In this document: one piece after another, positions 44,749 through 52,824 of the stretch
How positions within the stretch are numbered: position 1 is the stretch's first letter
How the letters are laid out: every line of letters starts with the position of its first letter
Source: Chloroflexota bacterium
GTDB taxonomy: Bacteria > Chloroflexota > Dehalococcoidia > Lucifugimonadales > UBA2985
Assembly (NCBI GenBank): GCA_028877205.1
Contig: JAPPHY010000016.1
Location: 143,457-207,456, forward strand
DNA length: 64,000 nt
Direction: 5' to 3'
Notes under the pieces: generated by a model
What the model was told of the DNA's origin: nothing
The model's database searches: none
Seen by the model: only the letters and a program-made list of their open reading frames with translations
Translations under genes and position numbers: made by a program

Positions 44749-45879
44749 ATGACATCGAATGGCTCTATCCGGTATCGCCGCATAGTCGTCAAGGCGGGTA
44801 CGAACGTCCTGACGGGCGGCAACGGCAACCTGGACCTGGACGTCATCGGCTCCCTGGTGGGGCAGCTGGCAGCCATACACGGCCAGGGCGCGGAGGTCGC
44901 GCTTGTGACGTCCGGCGCGGTTGCCGCGGGAAGCCACGCCCTGAGCCGGAACAGCGGTCGCAGCGACATCCCGTTCCGGCAGGCACTCGCCGCCGTTGGG
45001 CAGGGCAGGCTGATGCACACCTACGAGCAGCTCTTCGAGGCCCAGGACATCACCGTGGCGCAGGCCCTTCTCTCGCGCCGGGACATGCTCGACAGGGAAG
45101 GCTATCTCAACGTGCGCAACACCCTCTTGGCGCTGCTCGACTACAAGGTCATACCCATCATCAACGAGAACGACGTGGTGGCGGTCGACGAGCTGGAGGA
45201 GTTGGGCTTCGGGGACAACGACACGCTGTCCGCGATGGTGGCGAACCTGATCGATGCGGACTTGCTGATCATCCTGAGCGACATCGACGGGCTGTACACG
45301 GCCGACCCACACGTGGAGCCGGACGCGCAGCTCCTGCGACGCGTGGAGGTCATCGACGACTCAATAACCGCGATGGCCGGCCCCCTACGCGCCGGTATGA
45401 GCCGTGGCGGGATGGAGGCCAAGCTGGCCGCCATCAAGCTGGCGGCGGCTTCAGGCGTGGCAGTCAGCCTGGCGGGCGGAAGGCAGCCGGGCGTGGTGGA
45501 GCTGCTGGCGAGCGGAGAAGAGGTTGGGACCTACTTCGCCCCGACCGCCAGCAAGATGGAGAGCCGCAAGCGATGGATGCTCAGCGGCCTGTCCACGCGA
45601 GGTCGCATCGTCGTGGACGCTGGAGCAGTGGAAGCACTGCGCGCTCACAAGCGCAGCCTGTTGCCCGCGGGCGTGCGTGACGTGGAAGGAGACTTCAGCC
45701 GAGGCGACATCATACTGGTGGTGGACCAGGAAGGGGAGCGAATCGCGTGCGGTGTCACGGGCTACAGCGCCGCGGACGTGAAGATCATTCGGGGCCTGCG
45801 CTCGAACAAGATTGAGGAGGCGCTGGGCTACCGCTTCAGCGAAGAGGTCCTGCACCGCAACAACTTGGCGATACTGTAG
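44749..45879 (+). CDS. proB: Glutamate 5-kinase
   Basis: First step of proline synthesis: phosphorylation of glutamate. The 376-residue protein has an amino-acid-kinase domain (VVKAGTNVLTGGNGNLDLD; VTSGAVAAGSHAL; PIINENDVVAVDEL; NDTLSAMVANLIDADLLIIL) and a C-terminal PUA domain (about 285-370, RGRIVVDAGAVEALRAHKRS). It is in line with proA 86 bases downstream. The ATG is the only sensible start; no strong ribosome binding site is visible. Confidence 0.96.
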   Translation: MTSNGSIRYRRIVVKAGTNVLTGGNGNLDLDVIGSLVGQLAAIHGQGAEVALVTSGAVAAGSHALSRNSGRSDIPFRQALAAVGQGRLMHTYEQLFEAQDITVAQALLSRRDMLDREGYLNVRNTLLALLDYKVIPIINENDVVAVDELEELGFGDNDTLSAMVANLIDADLLIILSDIDGLYTADPHVEPDAQLLRRVEVIDDSITAMAGPLRAGMSRGGMEAKLAAIKLAAASGVAVSLAGGRQPGVVELLASGEEVGTYFAPTASKMESRKRWMLSGLSTRGRIVVDAGAVEALRAHKRSLLPAGVRDVEGDFSRGDIILVVDQEGERIACGVTGYSAADVKIIRGLRSNKIEEALGYRFSEEVLHRNNLAIL

Positions 45880-45965
45880 GATGCGCGAGGCTAGCGTAAC
45901 AATTGCGCCAATGACCGAGCTGCGGGCCGGAGCACGATGGACTATCAGAATCGGGAAGGTGGAAC

Positions 45966-47240
45966 ATGACCACAGCCACAGATGAGATGACGGCCAAGGG
46001 GCAGGCGGCCCGGACCGCCTCGCGGGAAATGGCCAGGCTGTCCGGCGACGTGAAGAACCGTGCGCTGCGGAACATCGCAGAGGCTCTGGAGGGCGCCGGT
46101 GACGACATCCTATCGGCCAACGAGCGGGACATGCAGGCTGGGCGCGAAGCGGGCCAGGGCGACGCCACGCTCGACCGCCTGCTGCTCAACCCGGCCAGGC
46201 TGACAGGCATGGCGGCGGACGTGCGGTCGGTGGCCGCACTGCCGGACCCGGTGGGGGAGAGCTTCGACGTACGCACGCTGGCCAACGGCCTGCAGGTTGG
46301 GAGGCGCAGAGTGCCGCTGGGCGTCATAGGCGCCGTATACGAGAGCCGCCCGAACATAACCGTGGACATCTCTGCGCTGTGCTTCAAGTCCGGCAACGCC
46401 GTGATACTCAGGGGCGGCAGCGAGGCCATTCACTCCAACACCGCGCTTGCCAACCTGGTGCGGGACGCAATCGCCGACGCCGGCGCGCCGAGGGACGCAG
46501 TGCAGTTCATCTCATCCACGGACCGGTCGCTGGTGCAACGGCTGCTGTCGATGAAGGAGTACATCGACCTGATGATTCCCAGGGGCGGAGCGGACTTCGT
46601 TCGCTTCGTGGGAGAGAACGCGCAGATGCCGGTCATCACGGGCGGCGTCGGCGTGTGCCACACCTACGTCGACCGAGACGCTGACCTTGATCGGTCCGTC
46701 GCAATCGCTTACAACGCCAAGGTGGACCGCCCGACCGTGTGCAACGCGCTCGACACGCTGCTGGTGCACTCAGAGGCGGCGCCCCGGTGCCTGCCTGCCA
46801 TCGCTCAGGAGTGGGCCAGGGCAGGCGTTGAGATGCGGTGCGACATGCGTGCGCTCAGCATCCTGGGGCCATCCGAGTCCCTGAACGTCAAGCCGGCCAC
46901 GGAGGAGGACTGGGGGACCGAGTTCCTTGCGTTGACCGCGTCTGTGAAGGTCGTGGACTCACTTGAGGAGGCCTTGGAGCACATCGAGCGATACGGCTCC
47001 GGCCACTCGGAGGCCATAGTCACGGAGGACTACTCCCGGGCAATGCAATTCCTGGACTACGTGGACGCCGCGGCGGTGTTCGTCAACGCCAGCACGCGCT
47101 TCACGGACGGCGGCCAGTTCGGCCTGGGGGCAGAGGTGGCCATAAGCACCAACAAGATGCACGCGAGGGGGCCGATGGGCCTCCGCGAGTTGACCTCCTA
47201 CAAGTGGACCGTTCTGGGAAACGGCCACGTCAGGAGCTAG
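45966..47240 (+). CDS. proA: Gamma-glutamyl phosphate reductase
   Basis: Second step of proline synthesis, NADPH-dependent reduction to glutamate semialdehyde. The 424-residue aldehyde-dehydrogenase-fold protein has VPLGVIGAVYESRPNITVD, CFKSGNAVILRGGSEA, GGVGVCHTYVD, and the catalytic Cys in RPTVCNALDTLLVH; the C-terminus has RFTDGGQFGLGAEVAIST. GGAAGGTGGA precedes the ATG. The first of two paralogous small acidic proteins follows after 16 bases and may be co-transcribed. Confidence 0.97.
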   Translation: MTTATDEMTAKGQAARTASREMARLSGDVKNRALRNIAEALEGAGDDILSANERDMQAGREAGQGDATLDRLLLNPARLTGMAADVRSVAALPDPVGESFDVRTLANGLQVGRRRVPLGVIGAVYESRPNITVDISALCFKSGNAVILRGGSEAIHSNTALANLVRDAIADAGAPRDAVQFISSTDRSLVQRLLSMKEYIDLMIPRGGADFVRFVGENAQMPVITGGVGVCHTYVDRDADLDRSVAIAYNAKVDRPTVCNALDTLLVHSEAAPRCLPAIAQEWARAGVEMRCDMRALSILGPSESLNVKPATEEDWGTEFLALTASVKVVDSLEEALEHIERYGSGHSEAIVTEDYSRAMQFLDYVDAAAVFVNASTRFTDGGQFGLGAEVAISTNKMHARGPMGLRELTSYKWTVLGNGHVRS

Positions 47241-47256
47241 AGAGAGGAGATCCCGG

Positions 47257-47565
47257 ATGGCATACACGTTTAGACGCCTGTTTCGCACGCCCTACTCGGA
47301 GGTTTACTCCGTGATGGATGACGATCAGTCCGTGGGACGGCTGGACGTCCACGTGGACGTGGCAATGGACACCGGCGAGTGCAGCCTCTGCGTGGGAGAG
47401 AGCCTCACCGAGGATGAGGTGCGCGATCTGATGGACGTGGTCGACGACGAGATCATGGGGAACGGCTTCATGCCGTCTACGTTCAACATGACCGTATACC
47501 AGGGTAAGGAGATCATCTCGGAGGTCTTCGACCTGGAGGACGACGACGAAGACGACGAGGACTAA
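47257..47565 (+). CDS. Small acidic protein, tandem paralogue 1
   Basis: A 102-residue very acidic protein ending DLEDDDEDDED. It shares the pattern RTPYSEVY-V-D-D--VGRLD-H, then C-GESLT-D-VR-L-DVVD--IM with the next gene, so the two arose by tandem duplication. No signal peptide, membrane helix or known domain. AGAGAGGAG precedes the ATG at 47257. It lies 16 bases after proA; a link to proline synthesis is not implied by sequence. Confidence 0.75.
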   Translation: MAYTFRRLFRTPYSEVYSVMDDDQSVGRLDVHVDVAMDTGECSLCVGESLTEDEVRDLMDVVDDEIMGNGFMPSTFNMTVYQGKEIISEVFDLEDDDEDDED

Positions 47566-47577
47566 GAGGGAGCCAAG

Positions 47578-47889
47578 ATGGCAGAGTACGGCTTTGAGCG
47601 GGAATGTCGCACACCATACTCGGAGGTCTACACCGTCCTGGACTACGATGAGCAGATCGGGCGGCTGGACCTCCATCTGACACCCGCAGTCATACACGCT
47701 ACGCTGTGCGTGGACGAGAGCTTGACACAGTCATCGGTCCGCGAGTTGATAGAGGTGATAGACGCCAAGATCATGGACGTGGTCGGGGTGTCGCGGGACG
47801 AGCTCATCATTCACGTCCATCAGGGTCGGGACGTGGGCGTTTTCAGCAATCACGAGTTCGGCGGAAACGGCGGCCGGGAAGGGATGTGA
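47578..47889 (+). CDS. Small acidic protein, tandem paralogue 2
   Basis: A 103-residue paralogue of the preceding protein (CRTPYSEVYTVLDYDEQIG, LCVDESLT, VRELIEVIDAKIMDV). The acidic tail of paralogue 1 is replaced by a Gly/Asn-rich end (GGNGGREGM). Twelve bases separate the genes, with GGGAG before this ATG. The fold looks alpha/beta; function unknown. Confidence 0.75.
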   Translation: MAEYGFERECRTPYSEVYTVLDYDEQIGRLDLHLTPAVIHATLCVDESLTQSSVRELIEVIDAKIMDVVGVSRDELIIHVHQGRDVGVFSNHEFGGNGGREGM

Positions 47890-47913
47890 GCGCCGCGAGC
47901 TACGGGGGAGCCG

Positions 47914-47949
47914 CGGCTGATCTGTTGAGAAGGGCGTCAGCCGTTATTT
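47914..47949 (+). terminator. Putative terminator after the paralogue pair
   Basis: CGGCTGA (47914-47920) pairs with TCAGCCG (47937-47943), followed by TTATTT. It separates the plus-strand proline region from the convergent YihY-like gene. Confidence 0.5.
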
Positions 47950-47996
47950 CGGCATAGTCGCCGGGCTCTGTCGGAGTCGCCGGTTCCTTATGGGCA

Positions 47997-48917
47997 CTAC
48001 TCCCTGCCTACCGGCTGCAGGGAAGAGCGTGCCATCTCCGCCTCCACAATGTCGTGGATCTCGCGTAGCTTGCCCGCGCGGTAGCTGGCATATCGCTGAG
48101 TCAGCAGTGAACCGAAGAGCAGCACGTTTGCCGACACATACACCCACGTCAGTAGGGCGACCACACCACCGATTGACCCGTACACGGAGCTGTAGACGGA
48201 GAAGTTGAGCACGTACCAGACGAAAACGTTCTTCACAATCTCGAAGACGATGGTTGCGAAAGTGGCTCCGACAAGCGCCTCTGAGATCGCAACCCTGGTG
48301 TTTGGCAACAACCAGTAGAGCCCCACGAACACTATGAAGGAGACGGCAGCGGCAATCAGTGAGCTCATCCTCTCCCATATCAGGTCGCCGTTTATCTGCG
48401 TCTGTGTCTCCCTGGTAATCAGGTCCACCAGCTCCCTCAACTGACCGAGGGCTGCCGTCGAGAAGATCGACACGAGCATGAGGATTGCAGCGGCAAGCAT
48501 CAGCGAAATGTCAATGATGCGCTCCTGCAGGAACGGCCTGGGCCTGGTGATGCCCCACGTAGCGTTCACGCCCTTGCGTACAGCGCTGAACACGGCGGTA
48601 CCCGCCCACAGGAGGCCGATTGCCCCCGCGAATCCGGCGATGCCCCTGCTCCGTAGCGTATCGCTGAGGAGGTCGCTGACGGTTGACTGGGATATGGGAA
48701 CCTGACCGGCTACGCGACGCGCAATGTCCTCGATGGCTTCCTCCTGCAGGAAGAAGCTCAGGCCAAATGTCAAGGCCAGGGCCAGAGGAAAAAGCGAGAA
48801 CAGCGCGTAGTAGGAGATGGCCGCCGCTAGCTGGGGCCCGTTCTTCCCCAGAAACTCGTTGACGGCCCGGGCAGAAACGCCTGCAACCGAGAGTAGACTT
48901 GATGACACTTTCGTCAA
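47997..48917 (-). CDS. YihY/BrkB-family membrane protein
   Basis: A 306-residue inner membrane protein with about six membrane helices (near residues 30-52, 90-112, 135-158, 180-202, 215-235, 242-265). Family markers are AAAISYYALFSLFPLALAL, the WGITRPRPFLQERI loop, LYWLLPNTRV, and YGSIGGVVALLTWVYVSA at the end. Older annotation as ribonuclease BN is unsupported. The start is TTG at 48917, about 20 bases after the predicted transcription start at a consensus promoter. Confidence 0.93.
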   Translation of the reverse strand: MTKVSSSLLSVAGVSARAVNEFLGKNGPQLAAAISYYALFSLFPLALALTFGLSFFLQEEAIEDIARRVAGQVPISQSTVSDLLSDTLRSRGIAGFAGAIGLLWAGTAVFSAVRKGVNATWGITRPRPFLQERIIDISLMLAAAILMLVSIFSTAALGQLRELVDLITRETQTQINGDLIWERMSSLIAAAVSFIVFVGLYWLLPNTRVAISEALVGATFATIVFEIVKNVFVWYVLNFSVYSSVYGSIGGVVALLTWVYVSANVLLFGSLLTQRYASYRAGKLREIHDIVEAEMARSSLQPVGRE

Positions 48918-48943
48918 GTTCCGTGCCTGTTGTGGCCGCCCGC

Positions 48944-48972
48944 ATAGTAGACACTCCGTTTCGGAATGTCAA
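48944..48972 (-). promoter_or_regulatory. Promoter of the yihY-like gene
   Basis: Minus-strand TTGACA (48967-48972), 17-base spacer, TACTAT (48944-48949). Confidence 0.8.
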
Positions 48973-49375
48973 GCCATAGATCGGCGAACTCGTTGACGTT
49001 TCGCTTAGCTTTCATGGAAGGCACACTGCATACTGTCGCAGTGCCCTGGAACGGAAATCAGGCCATCCGGTGTGCTCGCCATGATTCCTAATTCTAGCAC
49101 AATATGATGTGCCGGTTGCACGCTGTTGTTCCACTTCTCGCGAAAAGCGCGAGTCTGGGTCCGGTTTGCTAGAGTCCGTTTGGATAGCTGAGAGGCTCGG
49201 ACGGCCGTCGAGCGAGGCGCGCTGCTGCGTCCCCGATTTCGCGGAAGCGCCGACCGCTCCGTGCCGCGGGCGACGCAATCACCCGGCTGCCGCAGGGACT
49301 GGGACTGTGCCCTGCCTCATCGGACTATTCGCAAGTTTCCGGGAAACGGGGCAGGGCGTGGCCCCTTCGCTGTCC
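48973..49375. other. Gene-free stretch with nested hairpin
   Basis: About 400 bases between divergent promoters with no credible ORF. GCCCTGCCTC (49309-49318) pairs with GGGGCAGGGC (49348-49357), and the loop contains GTTTCC/GGAAAC. CTCGCG/CGCGAG forms another small stem near 49136. No known RNA family was recognised. Confidence 0.45.
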
Positions 49376-49405
49376 TTGATTTGGACTCTTGAACGCCTTT
49401 ATAAT
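49376..49405 (+). promoter_or_regulatory. Promoter of the fatty-acid synthesis cluster
   Basis: TTGATT (49376-49381), 18-base spacer, TATAAT (49400-49405). The first gene starts at GTG 49449. Confidence 0.65.
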
Positions 49406-49448
49406 CTACCCAGCCCCAGGGCGGTCGTCGTATCTACGGATTTGCATA

Positions 49449-49865
49449 GTGCCAAACATTGCTGAACTCACCGTCGGTCACGAATTCCCGCCGGCCAGAC
49501 ACACGCTCAGGCCGCAGGACGTGGCTCTCTACCTGGAAGCCGTCGGCGACGAGAACGCGCTCTATCGTGACGACGGCTATGTGCCTCCTACAGCACTGGT
49601 TGCCTACGCCCTTGGCGAGCTGTTCCGCATTATTGACCTTCCGGCGGGCGCCATCCACTCAGCGCAAGAGCTGTCCTTGAGCAGGCCCGTTGCCTCAAGC
49701 GAGGAGGTGGTCTTCCGAATCAGGCTTACCAGGAACGCCGTAATGCGGGGCATGCGATTCCTCTCCGTCGAATTTACCGGCGAGGACGCGGAATCCAGGC
49801 AGGTCATCGGCGGCAGGAGCGTCGTCGTGGTGCCCGGCGACGACGGGGAGACCGGCGGACGATGA
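49449..49865 (+). CDS. HotDog dehydratase subunit, HadA/FAS1-like
   Basis: A 138-residue MaoC-like protein (VGHEFPPARHTLRPQDVALY, YLEAVGDENALYRDDGYVPP, then ALVAYALGEL). It lacks the Asp-x(4)-His hydratase dyad present in the next protein, so it is probably the non-catalytic, substrate-binding partner, as HadA/HadC are in the mycobacterial HadAB/HadBC dehydratase. I chose the GTG at 49449, since the frame upstream lies at the promoter. Its stop overlaps the next ATG (ATGA). Confidence 0.75.
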   Translation: MPNIAELTVGHEFPPARHTLRPQDVALYLEAVGDENALYRDDGYVPPTALVAYALGELFRIIDLPAGAIHSAQELSLSRPVASSEEVVFRIRLTRNAVMRGMRFLSVEFTGEDAESRQVIGGRSVVVVPGDDGETGGR

Positions 49866-50281
49866 GGCGCGGCGATGCACTCCCTCCGGTGGTCAGGCCT
49901 GTGATGCAAGAGAAGATCTCGCTCTACGCGGAAGCCGGTGGAGACCACAATCCGCTGCACTTTGACGCCGAGTTTGCCGCGGGCACGCACTTCAGGAGGA
50001 TCGTGGCTCACGGCATGCTGGTGCTGGCCTACGTGTCGGAGATGATGGGGGAGGCGTTTGGGCGCAGCTGGCTGGAGTCCGGACGGCTGAACGTGCACTT
50101 CCGCGCACCTGTGTACCCTGGCGATACGGTCTCCACCTTCGGCGAGGTGGTGGAGATGTCCGACGACAATGGCGCAGTCCGAGTGAAGTGTGCTGTCGGC
50201 TGTCGCACGCAGGGCGGAGACGAGGTGATAAACGGCGAGGCATGGGTTACAATGCCTGGAGTGTACGGAGAGATCGAGTGA
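49862..50281 (+). CDS. MaoC-like (R)-hydratase, HadB-like catalytic subunit
   Basis: A 139-residue HotDog protein with the hydratase dyad Asp28 and His33 in EAGGDHNPLHFD and the oxyanion segment FRRIVAHGMLVL. Predicted catalytic subunit of a heterodimeric 3-hydroxyacyl-ACP dehydratase with the preceding protein. It overlaps that gene by four bases and plsX by four (GTGA). FabZ or FabA is not seen in the window, so this pair is the likely dehydratase of the local type II system. Confidence 0.85.
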   Translation: MRRGDALPPVVRPVMQEKISLYAEAGGDHNPLHFDAEFAAGTHFRRIVAHGMLVLAYVSEMMGEAFGRSWLESGRLNVHFRAPVYPGDTVSTFGEVVEMSDDNGAVRVKCAVGCRTQGGDEVINGEAWVTMPGVYGEIE

Positions 50282-51312
50282 CGGAGTCACAATCAGGACA
50301 GAGATACCGTATCGCTGTCGACGCGATGGGAGGGGACAACGCCCCCGCGGAGACAGTTCGCGGCGCCTTGGACGCGGCGGAGCAGTGCGGCGTTGACGTG
50401 CTGCTGGTCGGAGATTCCGACGCGCTGAAGCCGCTGCTGCCTTCGTCTCTGCCGGACAGCCTTCGCGTAGTACCATCCGATGGAGTGATCTCAGAGGACG
50501 ATCAGCCTTTGGAGGCGCTTCGCGCCAAGCCTCGCGCCTCCATCGCGGTTGCAGCCGGGCTGGTGAAGGAGGGTATGGCGGACGCCTACGTGACCATGGG
50601 CTCCACCGGGGCGGCGATGGCCGCCGGAGTGGTGGCACTGGGCTGCCTGGAGGGCGTCGATAGGCCTGCGCTTGGTGGACCATTTCTAGGTCTGGCTCCG
50701 CGTACTGTCCTCCTGGACCTTGGCACAAGCGTGGACAACCGGCCATCGCAGCTGCTGAGCTATGGAGTGCTTGGATCCGTGCTCGCCACCGTGTTCCTCG
50801 GCATCGAAGAGCCGCGGGTCGCACTACTCAGCGTTGGCTCGGAGGAGAGCAAGGGCAACCGACAGGTGAGGGAGGCGCACCAGCTGTTCCGCGAGAGCGG
50901 CCTGCACTTCATCGGTAACGTGGAGGGCGTGGATGTGCCGCTGGGCAGGGCAGACGTGGTCGTGTGTGACGGTTTTGTGGGCAACATACTTATGAAGTTC
51001 GCGGAGGGGTTGGGGATGGCGGTGGTGGAGTATCTGCAGAGCTCCGCAGGCGGAAGAGATGGGAGCGAGGCCGGCCCGCTACTCCAAAAACTGTCGCTGC
51101 TCACCAACTATGTTGAGCACATGGGTGGTGGGCCATTGCTGGGCCTCAACGGTGTGGGGATAGTGGGCCACGGCAGGTCCAAGGCGGCGTCGGTGAGGGC
51201 CGGAATCGAAATGGCGCGCACGTCGCTGGAGCGGGACCTGGTCGGGATGATGAGCCGTGAACTGGCACGCGTGCGCCGTCAAGTGAAGGACGATCAGGAG
51301 AGAGAGTCTTGA
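50278..51312 (+). CDS. plsX: Phosphate acyltransferase PlsX
   Basis: Makes acyl-phosphate from acyl-ACP for phospholipid synthesis. The 344-residue protein starts GTG at 50278 and reads RIAVDAMGGDNAPAETVRGA, then VTMGSTGAAMAAGV, RPALGGPFLG, and DVVVCDGFVGNILMKFAEGL at the active-site region, ending GHGRSKAASVRAGIEMAR. All are PlsX landmarks. It overlaps the upstream hydratase and the downstream fabG by four bases each, so the whole cluster is translationally coupled. Confidence 0.96.
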   Translation: MTESQSGQRYRIAVDAMGGDNAPAETVRGALDAAEQCGVDVLLVGDSDALKPLLPSSLPDSLRVVPSDGVISEDDQPLEALRAKPRASIAVAAGLVKEGMADAYVTMGSTGAAMAAGVVALGCLEGVDRPALGGPFLGLAPRTVLLDLGTSVDNRPSQLLSYGVLGSVLATVFLGIEEPRVALLSVGSEESKGNRQVREAHQLFRESGLHFIGNVEGVDVPLGRADVVVCDGFVGNILMKFAEGLGMAVVEYLQSSAGGRDGSEAGPLLQKLSLLTNYVEHMGGGPLLGLNGVGIVGHGRSKAASVRAGIEMARTSLERDLVGMMSRELARVRRQVKDDQERES

Positions 51313-52052
51313 GTATCGATGGGAGGGTCGCCCTGATAACGGGTGGTTCCAGGGGAATCGGCAGGGCCATAGCCCTCAGGCTCGCCAGGGATGGCGTCAA
51401 GATCGCGGTGAACTACCGCACAAACGAAGACGCTGCCAAGTTCGTGGTGAGCGCCGTGAAGGAGACGGGCGGCGAGGCCATGGCTGTCTGCGCCGACGTG
51501 GCGCAGAGCGCTGCCGTGGACGACATGGTCAAGCAGGTGCTGGACTCCTGGGGAGGAATCGACATCCTGGTCAACAACGCCGGCATCATCCACGACAGCC
51601 TCCTCATGCGCATGACGGAGGACGTGTGGGACGACGTGGTCAACACCAACCTCAAGGGCACCTACAACTGCACCAAGGCCTCGCTCCGCCACATGGTGCG
51701 CCAGCGGTGGGGTCGCATAATCAGCGTGGTGTCCGTGGTCGGCCTGGAGGGCAACCCGGGCCAATCCAACTACGCGGCCTCCAAGGCAGGAATCATCGCC
51801 TTCTCCCGCAGCATCGCCAAAGAGGTAGCTTCCCGCAACATCACGGTCAACGCCGTGGCGCCCGGCTACATCTCGACGGAGATAGTCGCCGACCTCTCGC
51901 CGGAGTTCAAGGAGCTGATCATGTCCCGCATCCCCCAGAACCGATTCGGCACTGTGGAGGACATTGCGAATATGGTCGGTTACCTGGCCAGCGAGGAGGC
52001 CGGCTACATCACCGGCGAGGTGATTCGGGTGGACGGCGGCATCGAGCTGTGA
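51309..52052 (+). CDS. fabG: 3-oxoacyl-[ACP] reductase
   Basis: NADPH-dependent SDR enzyme of fatty-acid elongation. The 247-residue protein has TGGSRGIGRAIALRLA (cofactor loop), NNAGIIHDSLL, the catalytic Ser in SVVSVVGLEG, Tyr-x3-Lys in NYAASKAGIIAFS, and VAPGYISTEI. It starts at TTG 51309 overlapping the plsX stop, behind GGAGAGAG. Context (plsX before, enoyl reductase after) makes FabG rather than a generic SDR. Confidence 0.95.
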   Translation: MSIDGRVALITGGSRGIGRAIALRLARDGVKIAVNYRTNEDAAKFVVSAVKETGGEAMAVCADVAQSAAVDDMVKQVLDSWGGIDILVNNAGIIHDSLLMRMTEDVWDDVVNTNLKGTYNCTKASLRHMVRQRWGRIISVVSVVGLEGNPGQSNYAASKAGIIAFSRSIAKEVASRNITVNAVAPGYISTEIVADLSPEFKELIMSRIPQNRFGTVEDIANMVGYLASEEAGYITGEVIRVDGGIEL

Positions 52053-52059
52053 GGCCCGC

Positions 52060-52812
52060 GTGTCCCTCAGCGGCAGGGTAGCGCTCGTTACAGGGGGCTC
52101 GCGCGGAATCGGCCGTGCGATCTGCCTGGAGCTGGCGAGACAGGGCGCAGACGTAGTCGTCGGCTATGCGCGCAACCAGAAAGAGGCCGCGGCGACTGCC
52201 GACGAGGTTCGGGCTCTCGGCGTCCGCAGCCTGACCGTTCGCTCCCACCTCGGTGACCCAGGCCGCGTGCGCGACATGTTTCGCCGCGTGGAAAGGGAGT
52301 TCGGGCGGCTGGACATACTCGTAAACAACGCGGCGTCAGGCGTGCAGAGGACCGCTCTGGAGCTGGAGACCAAGCACTGGGACTGGACGATGGACGTCAA
52401 CACGCGGGCGCCCTGGCTCTGCGCCAAAGAGGCCGCGAGGCTTATGCCCAACGGCGGCCACATAGTTAACATCTCCAGCATGGGCTCCGGTCTGGTGCTC
52501 AAGAACTATCTCGCGGTGGGCGTGTCCAAGGCAGGACTGGAGGCACTGACCCGGTACCTGGCGGTGGAGCTAGCGCCGAAGGGAATCATCGTCAACGCCG
52601 TGGCGGGCGGCGTGGTGGACACGGACGCGCTGCGCCACTTTCCGAACCGGGACGAGATGCTGGGCGACTCGGAGGAGCGAACTCCGGCGGGCAGGTTGGT
52701 CACGCCGGAGGACATGGCGAAGGCCGTCGCGTTTCTCTGCAGTGATGGGGCGGAGATGGTGCGAGGCCACGTCCTGGTCGTGGACGGCGGCATCTCGCTG
52801 CTGGGACTCTGA
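52060..52812 (+). CDS. fabL: Enoyl-[ACP] reductase FabL-like
   Basis: SDR enzyme predicted to reduce trans-2-enoyl-ACP. The 250-residue protein follows Bacillus FabL in distinctive segments: NNAASGVQRTALELETKHWD, KNYLAVGVSKAGLEALTRYL (catalytic Tyr and Lys), VNAVAGGVVDTDALRHFPNR and TPAGRLVTPEDMA. That combination is characteristic of FabL and not of FabG. It starts at GTG 52060, seven bases after fabG. With the HadAB-like pair, PlsX and FabG it completes the reductive steps; condensing enzyme and ACP are not in the window. Confidence 0.86.
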   Translation: MSLSGRVALVTGGSRGIGRAICLELARQGADVVVGYARNQKEAAATADEVRALGVRSLTVRSHLGDPGRVRDMFRRVEREFGRLDILVNNAASGVQRTALELETKHWDWTMDVNTRAPWLCAKEAARLMPNGGHIVNISSMGSGLVLKNYLAVGVSKAGLEALTRYLAVELAPKGIIVNAVAGGVVDTDALRHFPNRDEMLGDSEERTPAGRLVTPEDMAKAVAFLCSDGAEMVRGHVLVVDGGISLLGL

Positions 52813-52824
52813 GCCCGGCGGCCT

